Part shown: piece after piece, positions 9,353 through 19,200 of the stretch
How the letters are laid out: every line of letters begins with the position of its first letter
How positions within the stretch are numbered: position 1 is the first letter of the stretch
DNA from: Anabaena cylindrica PCC 7122
GTDB taxonomy: Bacteria > Cyanobacteriota > Cyanobacteriia > Cyanobacteriales > Nostocaceae
DNA length: 64,000 nucleotides
Direction: 5' to 3'
Assembly: GCF_000317695.1 (NCBI RefSeq)
Contig: NC_019772.1
Span: forward strand, 1 to 64,000
The notes under the pieces: generated by a model
What the model was told of the DNA's origin: nothing
The model's database searches: none
What the model saw: the letters and a program-made list of their open reading frames with translations, nothing else
Made by a program: the position numbers and the translations under genes

Positions 9353-9990
9353 GGGATTATCTCCTCTTTGATAAACTGTTTAAACTCCTCTACAATTGTT
9401 GGTAAATCACTATCAATTTCTTGTTTTTCTTGTTCCTTAGTTATAGGACGAAACAGCCGACGACCACGACTGTCAAAACCAATCTTCTCTACAACTGCCA
9501 TAAAGATAGGATAGTCCTCTGGTACTGATAAATTACCACCTTTACGTTTCAGAATTAAAAAGCTAGTAACAATTCCTAATTCACATTCTACCTGAAAGTT
9601 TTCTGGAGGTAACTGAATAGAAGCAATTAACACAGCCATTTCCTCTAATAACCATCTGCGAAAATATGCTTGCTGAGATGAAGAAAGAATGCCATTAGAT
9701 AGTAAAACACAGACTATTTCACCAGGTTGTACTTGTCTTAAACATTGTTCTACAAACAAGCATTCCTGCTCTATTTGGTTTCTCAATTTGGATGTGATAA
9801 TGTAACTGCCATTTTCTTGTTCTTTCCATTTGTACGCCATTTCAAATCGAGATAGTTCTGAATCTGAGATAGAATTAATTTTGCAATAAGGAGGATTAGC
9901 AAGTGCTATAGTAGGTAAAGAAATTGTTAGAGGAGAATGACTAGCGGAAATTTCAAACAGTTGTTTCCAATCATTAATTTCAAGTTCCAT
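9349..9990 (-). CDS. N6-adenine DNA methylase, catalytic (NPPY) part
   Basis: A 213-residue protein holding ALANPPYCK at about residues 31-39, the catalytic motif IV of N6-adenine methyltransferases. It is followed by motifs typical of the later half of type I M-subunit-like enzymes (CVLLSNGILSS). It lacks the S-adenosylmethionine-binding motif I, which is in the upstream gene (10,096-10,953), so the pair looks like one methylase split in two. The start ATG at 9990 shares its A with a TGA that closes a duplicated copy of the upstream gene's tail, the arrangement expected of the original overlapping pair. A TTG at 9993 is the alternative start. Confidence 0.7.
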   Translation of the reverse strand: MELEINDWKQLFEISASHSPLTISLPTIALANPPYCKINSISDSELSRFEMAYKWKEQENGSYIITSKLRNQIEQECLFVEQCLRQVQPGEIVCVLLSNGILSSSQQAYFRRWLLEEMAVLIASIQLPPENFQVECELGIVTSFLILKRKGGNLSVPEDYPIFMAVVEKIGFDSRGRRLFRPITKEQEKQEIDSDLPTIVEEFKQFIKEEIIP

Positions 9991-10166
9991 CAAAATAAAC
10001 TCCCTTGCAACTGATTTCCTGTTTGATTCTTTTCGTATTTGATACCATTAATCAACAAGCTATTATTTGTTGACAAGCATTAATTTTTATTTTCATCAAA
10101 ATAAACTTCCTTGCAACTGATTTCCTGTTTGATTCTTTTCGTATTTGATACCATTAATGACCAAGT
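9988..10166. repeat. 106-bp tandem duplication of the methylase 3' end
   Basis: The stretch from 9988 is repeated from 10,094 with a period of 106 bp. The first ~70 bp of each copy are nearly identical and encode the same C-terminal tail (INGIKYEKNQTGNQLQGSLF, then stop). The far end of each copy has diverged. Only the copy at 10,096 is joined to the upstream reading frame. Confidence 0.85.
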
Positions 10167-10953
10167 TATTAGATGGTTGATGCTGAGGTATTGATGGGGT
10201 AATTTCATAAGTTAAATTTGGTCGAATAAAAGAAATACCTCTACCAGTTAGGGTATTACCAATGACCAAATCTCCACCCAAACTAGGAATAGGTAATCCG
10301 AAATAGGGAGCATAAAGCATAAAATTCAAACTCGCTATCTTTATTAGCAGTACATCCCATTCCCAACCTGTTAAACTAACAGCATAGTTAGACATTTCCA
10401 AGGCTAATCTGCCTGTACCCATAGCTGGTTCATAAACATGAAAAGGTGGTGCAGCAGTAGCACTAGAAACGGCTGTAACAGCCATTGCTCTAGCGGTCCA
10501 AATTGGAGTAGGATAGAATTTAGCTTTTGATTTTCCGTAACCTTCAATCGCTAATAAATGTCCTAAATAATCAAAGGGACAGGTGATTAAAAGCTTTAAT
10601 TCCAATGCTTTTACAAGACGATTTTCTGCACCAGCACATCCTTCTGGTTCTGGAGGATTTGTAGTAATACTGGGATGTCCTAAAGCATAAAGTAAGTAAT
10701 CTGTGAAATAGGGAATAAATCTGGAATGACTACCCCAACTTCCTTGAGGAATAGCTTGCAAACAGTTTTTTACCATCTGCAAAGCTTGAGGATTTCCTAA
10801 GTCTAAAAACTCAGTGTGTGGGATGTCTTTAGGTATTTCCCCAGTTTCTATTGTCCAACGCCATTGTTCCCATCTACCTTGATATTTATCGTCTAGATTG
10901 AGTAATTCTGGTAGCAGCCATCCATGTTCATAAGATTTGAGTTTCATTGGCAT
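10096..10953 (-). CDS. N6-adenine DNA methylase, SAM-binding part
   Basis: A 285-residue protein with KFYPTPIWTARAM followed by VYEPAMGTGRLALEM (about residues 145-190), the target-approach and motif I (SAM-binding) regions of N6-adenine methyltransferases. The NPPY catalytic motif is missing here and present in the next gene, so the two probably form one active enzyme. The protein ends QLQGSLF; QGSLF fits the C-terminal sliding-clamp-binding consensus at four of five positions, which would tether it to replication. Modification of the element's own DNA is the likely role; no partner restriction endonuclease is visible. Confidence 0.75.
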   Translation of the reverse strand: MPMKLKSYEHGWLLPELLNLDDKYQGRWEQWRWTIETGEIPKDIPHTEFLDLGNPQALQMVKNCLQAIPQGSWGSHSRFIPYFTDYLLYALGHPSITTNPPEPEGCAGAENRLVKALELKLLITCPFDYLGHLLAIEGYGKSKAKFYPTPIWTARAMAVTAVSSATAAPPFHVYEPAMGTGRLALEMSNYAVSLTGWEWDVLLIKIASLNFMLYAPYFGLPIPSLGGDLVIGNTLTGRGISFIRPNLTYEITPSIPQHQPSNNLVINGIKYEKNQTGNQLQGSLF

Positions 10954-10995
10954 TTATTGTTATCTATATTTGCCAATGACAGAGGCATTAGCCTC

Positions 10996-11655
10996 TTAAA
11001 TGCTAACTTCAGAAATATCGGCTAAATTTATCATTGATGACGTTATTTCCTGATTTATTTGATTTGATTGGGCATCATTCTCTTGAGGTTGATTCAGAAG
11101 TTTAATTAACCATCTTTCAGTCTGGTGATGATACTTCTTGTTCCAACGTATATTTAATCTTTGGGGTGGTTTCACAGGGTCTAATGCTAAAATCACAAGC
11201 TGCATTTGGTTAGGAATAACTGAATATTGAATAGTTGTAGTCCATAATTTTACTCGGTCTTGCCAGCTTAACTGAGGATGACGCACAGCCCATTCATAAA
11301 TTCTGGGTATACCTTGTTTAAATGCTATATTTGTGGTGACTTGAATAAAGTAATTATCGTTATTAATCATTAGGGGAGCAATGACTGGGTTATCAACTAA
11401 TAATTTCTTGCGAGTGTGAAAAAGTTCGGGTGCAAGTTCCTGTACTTGAGCAACCCATTGAGCAATTTGAGGATGGGCATTTAATAAAGGTTCTACAGGT
11501 AGTTGTAAAAATAATTGTTTCATCAGCAAATGGAAGCTATCTGCAATAATATAATCAAATTCAGAGTGATTTGAATGATGTTTTTGATAAGGGAATAAAA
11601 GTTGTTGCTGAGTTTTCTTAATTTGTTGAATATCAGCCAGATTAATTATTGGCAT
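10996..11655 (-). CDS. Hypothetical protein, first gene of methylase operon
   Basis: A 219-residue soluble protein of unknown family. INLADI appears at both ends (MPIINLADIQQIKK near the N-terminus, MINLADISEVSI at the C-terminus), with a mixed alpha/beta-looking middle. It precedes the split methylase on the same strand with a 42-bp gap, so the run 11,655 to 9023 is probably one operon. No catalytic motif was seen. A role linked to the methylase is inferred only from position. Confidence 0.6.
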   Translation of the reverse strand: MPIINLADIQQIKKTQQQLLFPYQKHHSNHSEFDYIIADSFHLLMKQLFLQLPVEPLLNAHPQIAQWVAQVQELAPELFHTRKKLLVDNPVIAPLMINNDNYFIQVTTNIAFKQGIPRIYEWAVRHPQLSWQDRVKLWTTTIQYSVIPNQMQLVILALDPVKPPQRLNIRWNKKYHHQTERWLIKLLNQPQENDAQSNQINQEITSSMINLADISEVSI

Positions 11656-11756
11656 GGTTGGGAGAAAATTACATCTCTCCCAGGCAGCGGTTAGCTGCTA
11701 CTGTCTTTTTGTAGTATTAATTGTAATTACATTATTTTACTTTTCAGGCAATTTAT

Positions 11757-12065
11757 TTATTCATTTTCTAAAGAATCCTCAAAAAAGCTGGGGATATCTC
11801 TTGCCCCGTGAAATACACGGATAACTTCAATTCCTTGGTTGAGGGGGTAGTAAAAAATCAGATAACTCCCTACAGGAAAACTCCGTAAACCTGGCAGTAA
11901 TTCATCACGTTTTCTGCCCATACTAGGATTTTCTGCCAGAATTTTGAGTTTATTTTCTATCTTTTGTAGGAAACTATCTGCTTTTTCAAGGCTTTCATTA
12001 GCTATGAAATCCCAAGTATCTAACAAATCAGCTTCGGCAAGGGGTTTCTTCAGAATAATTGCCAT
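11757..12065 (-). CDS. parE: ParE/RelE-family toxin
   Basis: A 102-residue protein with the ParE/RelE toxin pattern: an N-terminal AEADLLDTWDFIANES helix, NPSMGRKRDELLPGLRSFPVGSYLIFYYP in the middle, and IEVIRVFHGARDIP near the end. ParE toxins poison DNA gyrase; RelE relatives cut mRNA on the ribosome. The preceding gene, touching by one base at 12,065, encodes the matching ParD-like antitoxin. Such pairs stabilise plasmids and islands by post-segregational killing, which fits the element-like surroundings. Confidence 0.88.
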   Translation of the reverse strand: MAIILKKPLAEADLLDTWDFIANESLEKADSFLQKIENKLKILAENPSMGRKRDELLPGLRSFPVGSYLIFYYPLNQGIEVIRVFHGARDIPSFFEDSLENE

Positions 12066-12322
12066 TATTGAGACTGTTTCTCCTGCCGCTGTTGTTTTGC
12101 TTTGGCAATGATTTCACTCATGTTTAAGGGTGTAGATTCTCCACTATCAATACCTTGTTGAATTTCTCGTCGTAACTCAGCAAGACGTATTCCTTTCAGG
12201 GCATCTTGTTCTTTGAGTAGCCGCAGTCCTTCCCGAATTACTTCACTGGCAGAAGTATACATACCGCTTTCTACTTTAGAATGTACCCACTTTTCTAGTT
12301 CGGTGGTTAGAGAAACGTTCAT
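12065..12322 (-). CDS. parD: ParD-family antitoxin
   Basis: An 85-residue ribbon-helix-helix protein. The start (MNVSLTTELEKWVHSKVESG) gives the DNA-binding strand and first helix, YTSASEVIREGLRLL the second, and the Gln/Lys-rich C-terminal tail would wrap the toxin. Antitoxins of this type neutralise ParE and repress their own operon. It lies directly upstream of the toxin with a one-base overlap. Confidence 0.88.
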   Translation of the reverse strand: MNVSLTTELEKWVHSKVESGMYTSASEVIREGLRLLKEQDALKGIRLAELRREIQQGIDSGESTPLNMSEIIAKAKQQRQEKQSQ

Positions 12323-12468
12323 TTACAACCTCTATCCAAAAAGGCTTCCACTAATCATTCTACTGGGAATAACAGAAAATAACAAAGTTTGTTATTTTGC
12401 TAATCTATTACCCCAGTTTAATCAAGACGAATAAAGCTATTTAGTAACCCCTTACTTGCTATTCTTAA

Positions 12469-15195
12469 TTATTCAGATGTAGCGATCGCATCCAACAACA
12501 CCAACCCCATCTGCTTCAATAAAGCAGTATTCCCATCAGGACAGCCATGTTGAATTAGGCACTTAGCACAGCCAGTATGACAATTACAATCTCGTGCGAT
12601 CGCCCTGCCAACCTCCGCCAGTTTTGGCAGATGTTTAAACACAGCTTCAGCCGCACCATTGCCGCCATCACTGGTATCATAGAAATAACCTGTGTAATTG
12701 CTATTTTCCCCCAACTCCTTCACTACTGTAAAATTCACCTGTTTGGGGTCAACTCTCGCTACAAGCTGTAATGCTCTCATAATTTGATGTCCAAAGCTGT
12801 GCATAGCAATGAAGGGACTGGAATATTCCCACAACTGTTGATAACCAGAAGGTATCGGTTCTTGACTGCGGGTTAAACTGGTTCTAGTTTCTTTAGCAAA
12901 CTGTTGGATGTATTCTCGCGCACTTGAGTTAATTGTTACTTTCACCATAGGGGCGGAAAATTGGGTGCGGAAAGGTTGCTCAAACTTGGCTTCTGACAGG
13001 GTTTTGACAATTACAGCTTTGCGGGTAAGTTTACGACATAGGGGACAACGCGGTTGTTGAGGTAAGGGTTCTTTATAGTTGAGACAGCGTTTATTCAAAC
13101 AAGTCTGCTCGTAAATTTGCGTCATTAAACTGTAACCGCTGGTAATGTGTTTAACTTCACCAAAACTCAGTTCTAGGGTTAAGTATTCTTGACATTCTTC
13201 AACTTCAGACAAAGTTGCAGGGTGCGAAACTTTCTCCTTTATTCTCTGTTCCTCCTTCACAGATTTTCCTATGACTACGATGTCAGTCTTGTGCGAAACT
13301 TTCCCCTTTATTTTCTGTTCCTGTTCCTCCTGTTTCTTTTCTTCTATACCATCTGAAGAAAACAGCAATGGTAAATTTACTGGATCAGTTAACACAGTTA
13401 AACTACTCGTTTGTGATACAGTAGTTGCAACTGTAAAAATTGCTTTATCTGTTGTTTGTTTTAAAATCGCTCGTTTACTGTTAAGGTCTAAGAAAATACA
13501 TTGATAAGTCAGCATTTCCCCCTTCGCATTTTGGCGTTTATAAATGGCTTGGGGATGCACTTCTCGATGAGCGATATCTTCAGATATTTCCTCTAATTCT
13601 TCCCCAGAAATTGCATCTACTAATTTGATAGTTGTTTGCGATAAACCACCCCGAAAATTAACATCTTTATGGGGATAACCTTTAGCCCATAAACCATTCC
13701 TACCTTTGTGTAAATGTCCTTGGGCTAATAACAGTTTGGCAACATCAAAAGCGGCTGCACCAAAATAGTGTTTAATTTTGTTAGTGGGAATGCCTGTTTC
13801 TGCGGCTGCACACATCAAATGTTTGGCTGCAAAGATGGGATATTCATCATTAAAAAACACTTCTTCAGCTTCTCCAGATACTAGCATTTCTGGATGTTCT
13901 GCTACATAACAATCAATAGGGTTGAAAGCATTGGGAAGCAGCACTGTGAGTCCTGGTTGAGAACGTCCGGCTCGACCACTGCGTTGCTGATACGCCATTT
14001 TAGAACCAGGCCAGCCACGCAATACACAACATTCTAATTCTGGTAAATCAATTCCTGCTTCTAAGGCTTCTGTGGCAATTATCCACTTGATTATACCAGA
14101 TTGAAGTTGATTAACTACTTCGGCTCGACGCTCGGCAGTAATGCCACTGTAAAATGCAGTAACTTGGTTTGATTTTAACAGTTCTGTGACTTCTCGCACA
14201 CTGCGCCGGGAGTTACAAAAAGCGATTCCTGATTTATTTTGATTGAGTAAAAATTGAATTATTCGGGCAGTATCAGCAGTTAAATTGTAACTTGGTTGCG
14301 TGACAATTACTTGTCTTGGTGGTGAAGCTGCGCCACTTTTGCGAATCCAAATTAAGGGTTTGGGATTGAGTTTAGTGGGTTTTAAACCAGAGAGTTTCAA
14401 AGCTAATTGTTTAGGATTTCCACAAGTAGCACTGAGGAAGATAAATTGCAGTTTTTGGGAGTCACCACCGTAATGATCTACTGCTAGTTTAATGCGGCGA
14501 ATTAACCAAGCCATATTTGCGCCATAGCTACCGGAAAGGGTGTGTGCTTCATCAATTAAGATGTAGCGTAATCGTTGATAAAAGTTTGCCCAATTTGGTG
14601 ATTTCCAAACTTGTTTGAGTTGGAAATGAATTAATTCAGGAGTGACACCTAATATATGGGGTTCACTGGCAAGGATTTGTTCTCTTTCTGCTGATTTGAC
14701 ATCTCCCGTGATCATTGCTAAGACTGGGCGATATTTTGGGGGTATGGTAGAAAGTAATTGTGAGATTTTATGGAATTGGTCAAGTGCTAAAGCTCGCAGT
14801 CCATAAAATGCTAAGGCGCGGTGTTCTTGATTGATGCAACCTTCGATAATGCCGGGGTATGTGCTGAGGGTTTTACCACTGGCTGTAGGGGAGGTGAGGA
14901 TGAAACTTTTACCTGTTCTAATTGCTTGTAAGGCTTTGATTTGATGGGAGTAAAGTTGGGTGATTCCTAATGATTGCAATGCTTTTATTAATTGCTTTGG
15001 TAGGTCTTTGGGGATGGTTTTTAGGTTAGATTCGGTGGCAGGAATTGTTTGTTGATAGAGTATTTCTTCTGCTAGAAATTCGGTGATTTCTGTTGGTTCT
15101 GGGGGATGATTATTTGTGTGAGAATTTTCGGCAATGGGTGTGGTGGGTGGTGTCCACAAACTTTGCAGTAATAAGCTATAGTTGGGGGTGTTCAT
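12469..15195 (-). CDS. DEAD/DEAH-box helicase with C-terminal DUF1998 domain (MrfA/YprA-like)
   Basis: A 908-residue SF2 helicase. The N-terminal RecA domain has TSPTASGKT (about 105) and a DEAH box (LIDEAHTLSG); the second has ATEALEAGIDLPELE and QRSGRAGRS. The C-terminal part contains a zinc-ribbon-like CLNKRCLNY...CPLCRK and the DUF1998 cysteine cluster (CNCHTGCAKCLIQHGC). This matches the MrfA/YprA group, which act in repair of mitomycin-type damage; DUF1998 helicases also occur in phage-defence islands. A Lys/Glu-rich insert near residues 620-665 holds two similar IKxKVSH segments. About 200 bp covering the start codon, first codons and upstream DNA are duplicated at 15,906-16,110. Confidence 0.87.
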   Translation of the reverse strand: MNTPNYSLLLQSLWTPPTTPIAENSHTNNHPPEPTEITEFLAEEILYQQTIPATESNLKTIPKDLPKQLIKALQSLGITQLYSHQIKALQAIRTGKSFILTSPTASGKTLSTYPGIIEGCINQEHRALAFYGLRALALDQFHKISQLLSTIPPKYRPVLAMITGDVKSAEREQILASEPHILGVTPELIHFQLKQVWKSPNWANFYQRLRYILIDEAHTLSGSYGANMAWLIRRIKLAVDHYGGDSQKLQFIFLSATCGNPKQLALKLSGLKPTKLNPKPLIWIRKSGAASPPRQVIVTQPSYNLTADTARIIQFLLNQNKSGIAFCNSRRSVREVTELLKSNQVTAFYSGITAERRAEVVNQLQSGIIKWIIATEALEAGIDLPELECCVLRGWPGSKMAYQQRSGRAGRSQPGLTVLLPNAFNPIDCYVAEHPEMLVSGEAEEVFFNDEYPIFAAKHLMCAAAETGIPTNKIKHYFGAAAFDVAKLLLAQGHLHKGRNGLWAKGYPHKDVNFRGGLSQTTIKLVDAISGEELEEISEDIAHREVHPQAIYKRQNAKGEMLTYQCIFLDLNSKRAILKQTTDKAIFTVATTVSQTSSLTVLTDPVNLPLLFSSDGIEEKKQEEQEQKIKGKVSHKTDIVVIGKSVKEEQRIKEKVSHPATLSEVEECQEYLTLELSFGEVKHITSGYSLMTQIYEQTCLNKRCLNYKEPLPQQPRCPLCRKLTRKAVIVKTLSEAKFEQPFRTQFSAPMVKVTINSSAREYIQQFAKETRTSLTRSQEPIPSGYQQLWEYSSPFIAMHSFGHQIMRALQLVARVDPKQVNFTVVKELGENSNYTGYFYDTSDGGNGAAEAVFKHLPKLAEVGRAIARDCNCHTGCAKCLIQHGCPDGNTALLKQMGLVLLDAIATSE

Positions 15196-15241
15196 CGTGG
15201 TGTTTTTTGAACATTGCCCTCATAAATCCCCCATTGGGGGA
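15042..15241. repeat. Direct repeat, copy A (5' end of DUF1998 helicase)
   Basis: About 200 bp spanning the first ~50 codons of the helicase gene and its upstream sequence (including TGAACATTGCCCTCATAAAT). It is matched in the same orientation at 15,906-16,110 with scattered differences, roughly 85-90 percent identical by eye. Confidence 0.8.
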
Positions 15242-15422
15242 AGATATTAAGTTGACAGAAGTAAACTCCGAATTTACAAAGTTATTTTTGATCATTGCCA
15301 TAGTAATTTACTAGAAAATTATCATCTGGCAACGATTTTACTCTCTGAAGGATGTTTGTAATGAGGTTGATTAATGGTTAAATATAAATAGTTAAACTAA
15401 TAGATTTATATTTCATTTGGTG

Positions 15423-15833
15423 TTATTCTTCATCTTTATCTATATCTAGGCTTTCATCAAGTTTGACTCCGAATGGTAGGGTATCAAAGCCTAAGTTTTC
15501 TAGAGTTAAAATTGCTGTTTCAACTGATGAATTGTTGATTGTTTCTTGATTTACTAGAGATGTAAGTAATTCACAAACGCCCTGGTATTGACTGGCATTA
15601 TAGTCAATCCAACGGTTAGAATATGCCAGTGCATCATGTAATGCCATTACCACTTCTGTATAGGGATCAAATGGTAATTTATCGCGCATAGTACGCATGG
15701 TACGCAGTAAATTATCTGTATAGACAGATGCTATTGGTTCTCCAGAGCAAGAGGAGAGTTTTTGTAAATCTATTAAGATAGATTTGCTGATTTCTACTCC
15801 TGAAACTTCTAAGATATTCTGCTTAATGTTCAT
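15423..15833 (-). CDS. Hypothetical protein between two direct repeats
   Basis: A 136-residue, mostly helical, acidic protein with no recognised domain. It lies upstream of the DUF1998 helicase on the same strand and is bracketed by two direct copies of the helicase 5' region. It may therefore have been inserted together with, or trapped by, a duplication of that gene. A start at the ATG of MNIKQNILEV is likely. Confidence 0.55.
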   Translation of the reverse strand: MNIKQNILEVSGVEISKSILIDLQKLSSCSGEPIASVYTDNLLRTMRTMRDKLPFDPYTEVVMALHDALAYSNRWIDYNASQYQGVCELLTSLVNQETINNSSVETAILTLENLGFDTLPFGVKLDESLDIDKDEE

Positions 15834-15878
15834 TGTTTTTATTCAATAATTTTTGAGGTTTTAATTAGCTATTGCTTT

Positions 15879-16061
15879 CTATTTTAATACATATTTATCT
15901 GTGTTGGTAATTGTTTGTTGCCAGAGTATTTCTTCTCCTAGAAATTCGGTGATTTCTGTTGGTTCTGGGGGATGGTGATTGGGGTGGGAATTTTCGGGAA
16001 TGGGTGTGGTAGGTGGTGTCCACAGGCTTTTTAGTAATAAGCTGTAATTGGGCGTGTTCAT
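15879..16061 (-). pseudogene. Truncated duplicate of the helicase N-terminus (direct repeat copy B, 15,906-16,110)
   Basis: A 60-codon ORF whose first ~50 residues (MNTPNYSLLLKSLWTPPTTP...) repeat the start of the DUF1998 helicase with a few substitutions, then run into unrelated sequence and stop. The similarity continues upstream of the start codon to about 16,110. No helicase motifs remain, so it is a gene fragment. The rest of 15,834-16,268 holds no other gene. Confidence 0.8.
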
Positions 16062-16268
16062 GGTGGTGTTTTTTGAACATTGCCCTCATAAATCCCCTAT
16101 TGAGGGAGTGATAATGAGTTAGGATACATACTGCTTGTACATCAATAGTAAAAATATTACACCAGAATACATACTGGCAGAGTCAATAAATATAGATTCC
16201 TTGAATACTTTAACCAATTAAGGTATAGTTTAATTTATTAAACATAAAATTACATAAACTCAAAAATT

Positions 16269-19200
16269 ATGAAAGCTCGCCTACTCAATGGAATATACAC
16301 CTTAATGCCTAATCCAAAATCAGGAGGTATGGCTAAAATTTATAAAGCAAGAGACATAAATAACGATAATCTAGTGGCGGTAAAAATATTTGAAAATGGA
16401 CAAATCGAACAAGAAATTACAGATGAATCTTTTAGACGCGAAGTTTCTGCTCTTAAAGAGTTAAAACATCCCAGAATTGTTCAATTGATTGACTCAGGAT
16501 TAGATGAAGAAACAGGGCATAATTTTCTTGTGCTTGAATGGATGGAAAGCAACTTAGCCACAAGCTTAAAAGAATCACCATTAGCAGGATGGGATGAATT
16601 TTGGGAAAGAGTTGGATTACCCTTATTAGAAGCCTTAGCTTTTTCTCATAATAGAGAATGTATTCATCGTGATATTAAGCCTAATAATATATTAATTAAT
16701 ACTGAAGGAATTATCAAACTGGCTGACTTTGGAATTTCTAAAGTAAAGCGCTATTTACAACCTACAGTTACTTTAAGAGAATTTGTTTCTCGTCCTTATA
16801 GTCCTCCAGAAGAAGATGATGGTTCTTATACCTATACTCGTGATGTTTTTAGCTTTGGTGTATTAATACTGAAATGTTTAACTGAAGTAGAACTGATTAC
16901 TTATGATACTATCAAGCAAGCAATAAAACAGTTTGACGCATCACCTGAAATTATTACAATAATTGAGCGTTCTGTATCTTTGGAACCTTCCGAACGTCAA
17001 CATAATGCTGAAGTCTTATTAGTAGAAATTCAAGCAATTCAAGAAAAAAGAAAAAAAGAATACCAAGTAAAACAAGGTAGTTGTTACTTAAAATTACCTT
17101 CAAGGATAGATAAGATTGCTGATGAATTAGAAGCAGATTCTAACAATGAGATTGAGAAAATTATTCTTCAAGATTTAAATAGTGGATGCGCGATGTGTCG
17201 TTTTGAAAAACGTAATCCAGTAGATAGGGAAGATAAATATGAAGAGAATCAATATAAAATATTTGGCACTGATTACAGCTATCATGTCAAAATCGATGAT
17301 CGAGATCAAGAGAAATTAGTTATTCTCAATGTAATGAATCTTTCTAGTTCTATACTTGAAGAAAATCGTAACCGTTATTGGCATCCACCCTATAATTTTA
17401 AATTTGGTAATTCTTCAAATAGACTTGAAGATAAAACGGTTATTAGCAAACTTAAATTATTGATTGAAGAATATGAATCAGAAATTAGACAAAAACAGGC
17501 TGAAGAAGAAAAACAAAGATTATTTAGAAATTGGGAAAATATCCTTAGAGCAAAAACAGACTGGGAAAAAGAACATCAACCACCACTTAACTATATCGAA
17601 GTCACCCGCCAAGAAAATCGAGCTATTTTTACTTTAGCTTCAATTACTGATGAAAATCTTGTTGAACAACCACGCCTTGTTATTGTCAATAACCGTACTT
17701 TATTAAGTGGAAATGTAGAAGAAGTAAAAGAAGATAAATTAACTCTTTATATTAATTCTGGCGATCCAGAAAGATTACCTAAATCTGGGGAGTTACGTTT
17801 TGACACTCGTGCTGCTGAATATGCTTTAAGGCAACAGAAAAATGCTTTAGAGGCAATTAAGTATGATCGTGCTGCTCGTTCAGATATTCGTTCTTTATTA
17901 ATTACACCTCAAGAAGTTAAAACACCTACTACCGAAGAGAATATTAAGTTTATTCAAAGTCTTAACCAGTCTCAAAAAGAGACAGTTGAAGCAGCACTTG
18001 GAACACAAGATTTTTTAGTCGTAGAAGGACCTCCTGGCACTGGGAAAACGACATTTATTACTGAAGTTATTTTACAAACTATCCGAGCTAATCCTCAAGC
18101 AAGAATTTTACTCACTTCACAAACTCATGTTGCCTTAGATAATGCTTTAGAAAGAATTAAAAAGCAAAATCCGGCTTTAAAAATGGTACGTATTGGCAAC
18201 CATGAAAAAGTTGCAGATAATATTCATGATCTTCTACTAGAAGAACAAATGGAGCATTGGAAAAGTGAAGTTTTTAGGAGAAGTCAAGGTTTTCTAGAGA
18301 ATTGGTCTAAAAAACACAATTTATCACCACAAGAGATAACAATGGCTAATCTTTTTCAAAAATTAAGAGAAGCACTGATGGAATTAGATAGGTTAAAAAA
18401 AGAAATTGAAATTTTTCAGCAAGAACAATATGAAATAACTCAAACGGAGGAATTAAAAGCCTATTTTGAAAACTATAACCTTAATGATTTAAGATCTGAA
18501 ATACACAAAAATTTACCTGATGATATAAATCGTGAATGGGAATTCATTAATGATAAAATCAAGGGGTTAGAAAACAAAACTAAAGAAATTCGTGATCAAA
18601 GAAAAGATACAGTAAAAGAATTACATCAAGTTAGTCAAATTGATGAAGAAGAATTACTTAAAATGTCTCTATCCGAACTAGAGGGATATGAAAACATTTT
18701 AATAGATCTAAATCAACCTGAAGCTAAAAAACTCAGAACATTAATGAAAGTTCAGCAAGATTGGTTTGATATATTTGGACGTGCTGATAGTGATAGATTT
18801 AATACAGCTTTTTTAAAACAAGCACAACTGGTTGCAGGAACTTGTATTGGACTTGCAAGAAGCATTCCAGAAATAGAATTTGATTTATGTATTATTGATG
18901 AAGCATCTAAAGCAACAGCTACAGAAGTTCTTGTTCCTATTGCGCGTTCACATCGTTTGATTTTAGTCGGTGATACTAAACAGCTTCCTCCCTTTCAAGA
19001 TGAAGCAAGTCGTAACTTTGATTTCCTCAATAAATATAATTTAGACTCAGAGGAAATTAAGGAGACATTATTTGCTTATTTAATCAAAACTTTACCCGAT
19101 AGTAATCGCAAAATTTTAACTATTCAACATCGGATGGTTGCACCTATTGGTAATTTAATTAGCGAATGTTTTTATCAAGGTCAGATTGAAAGTGCTAGAG

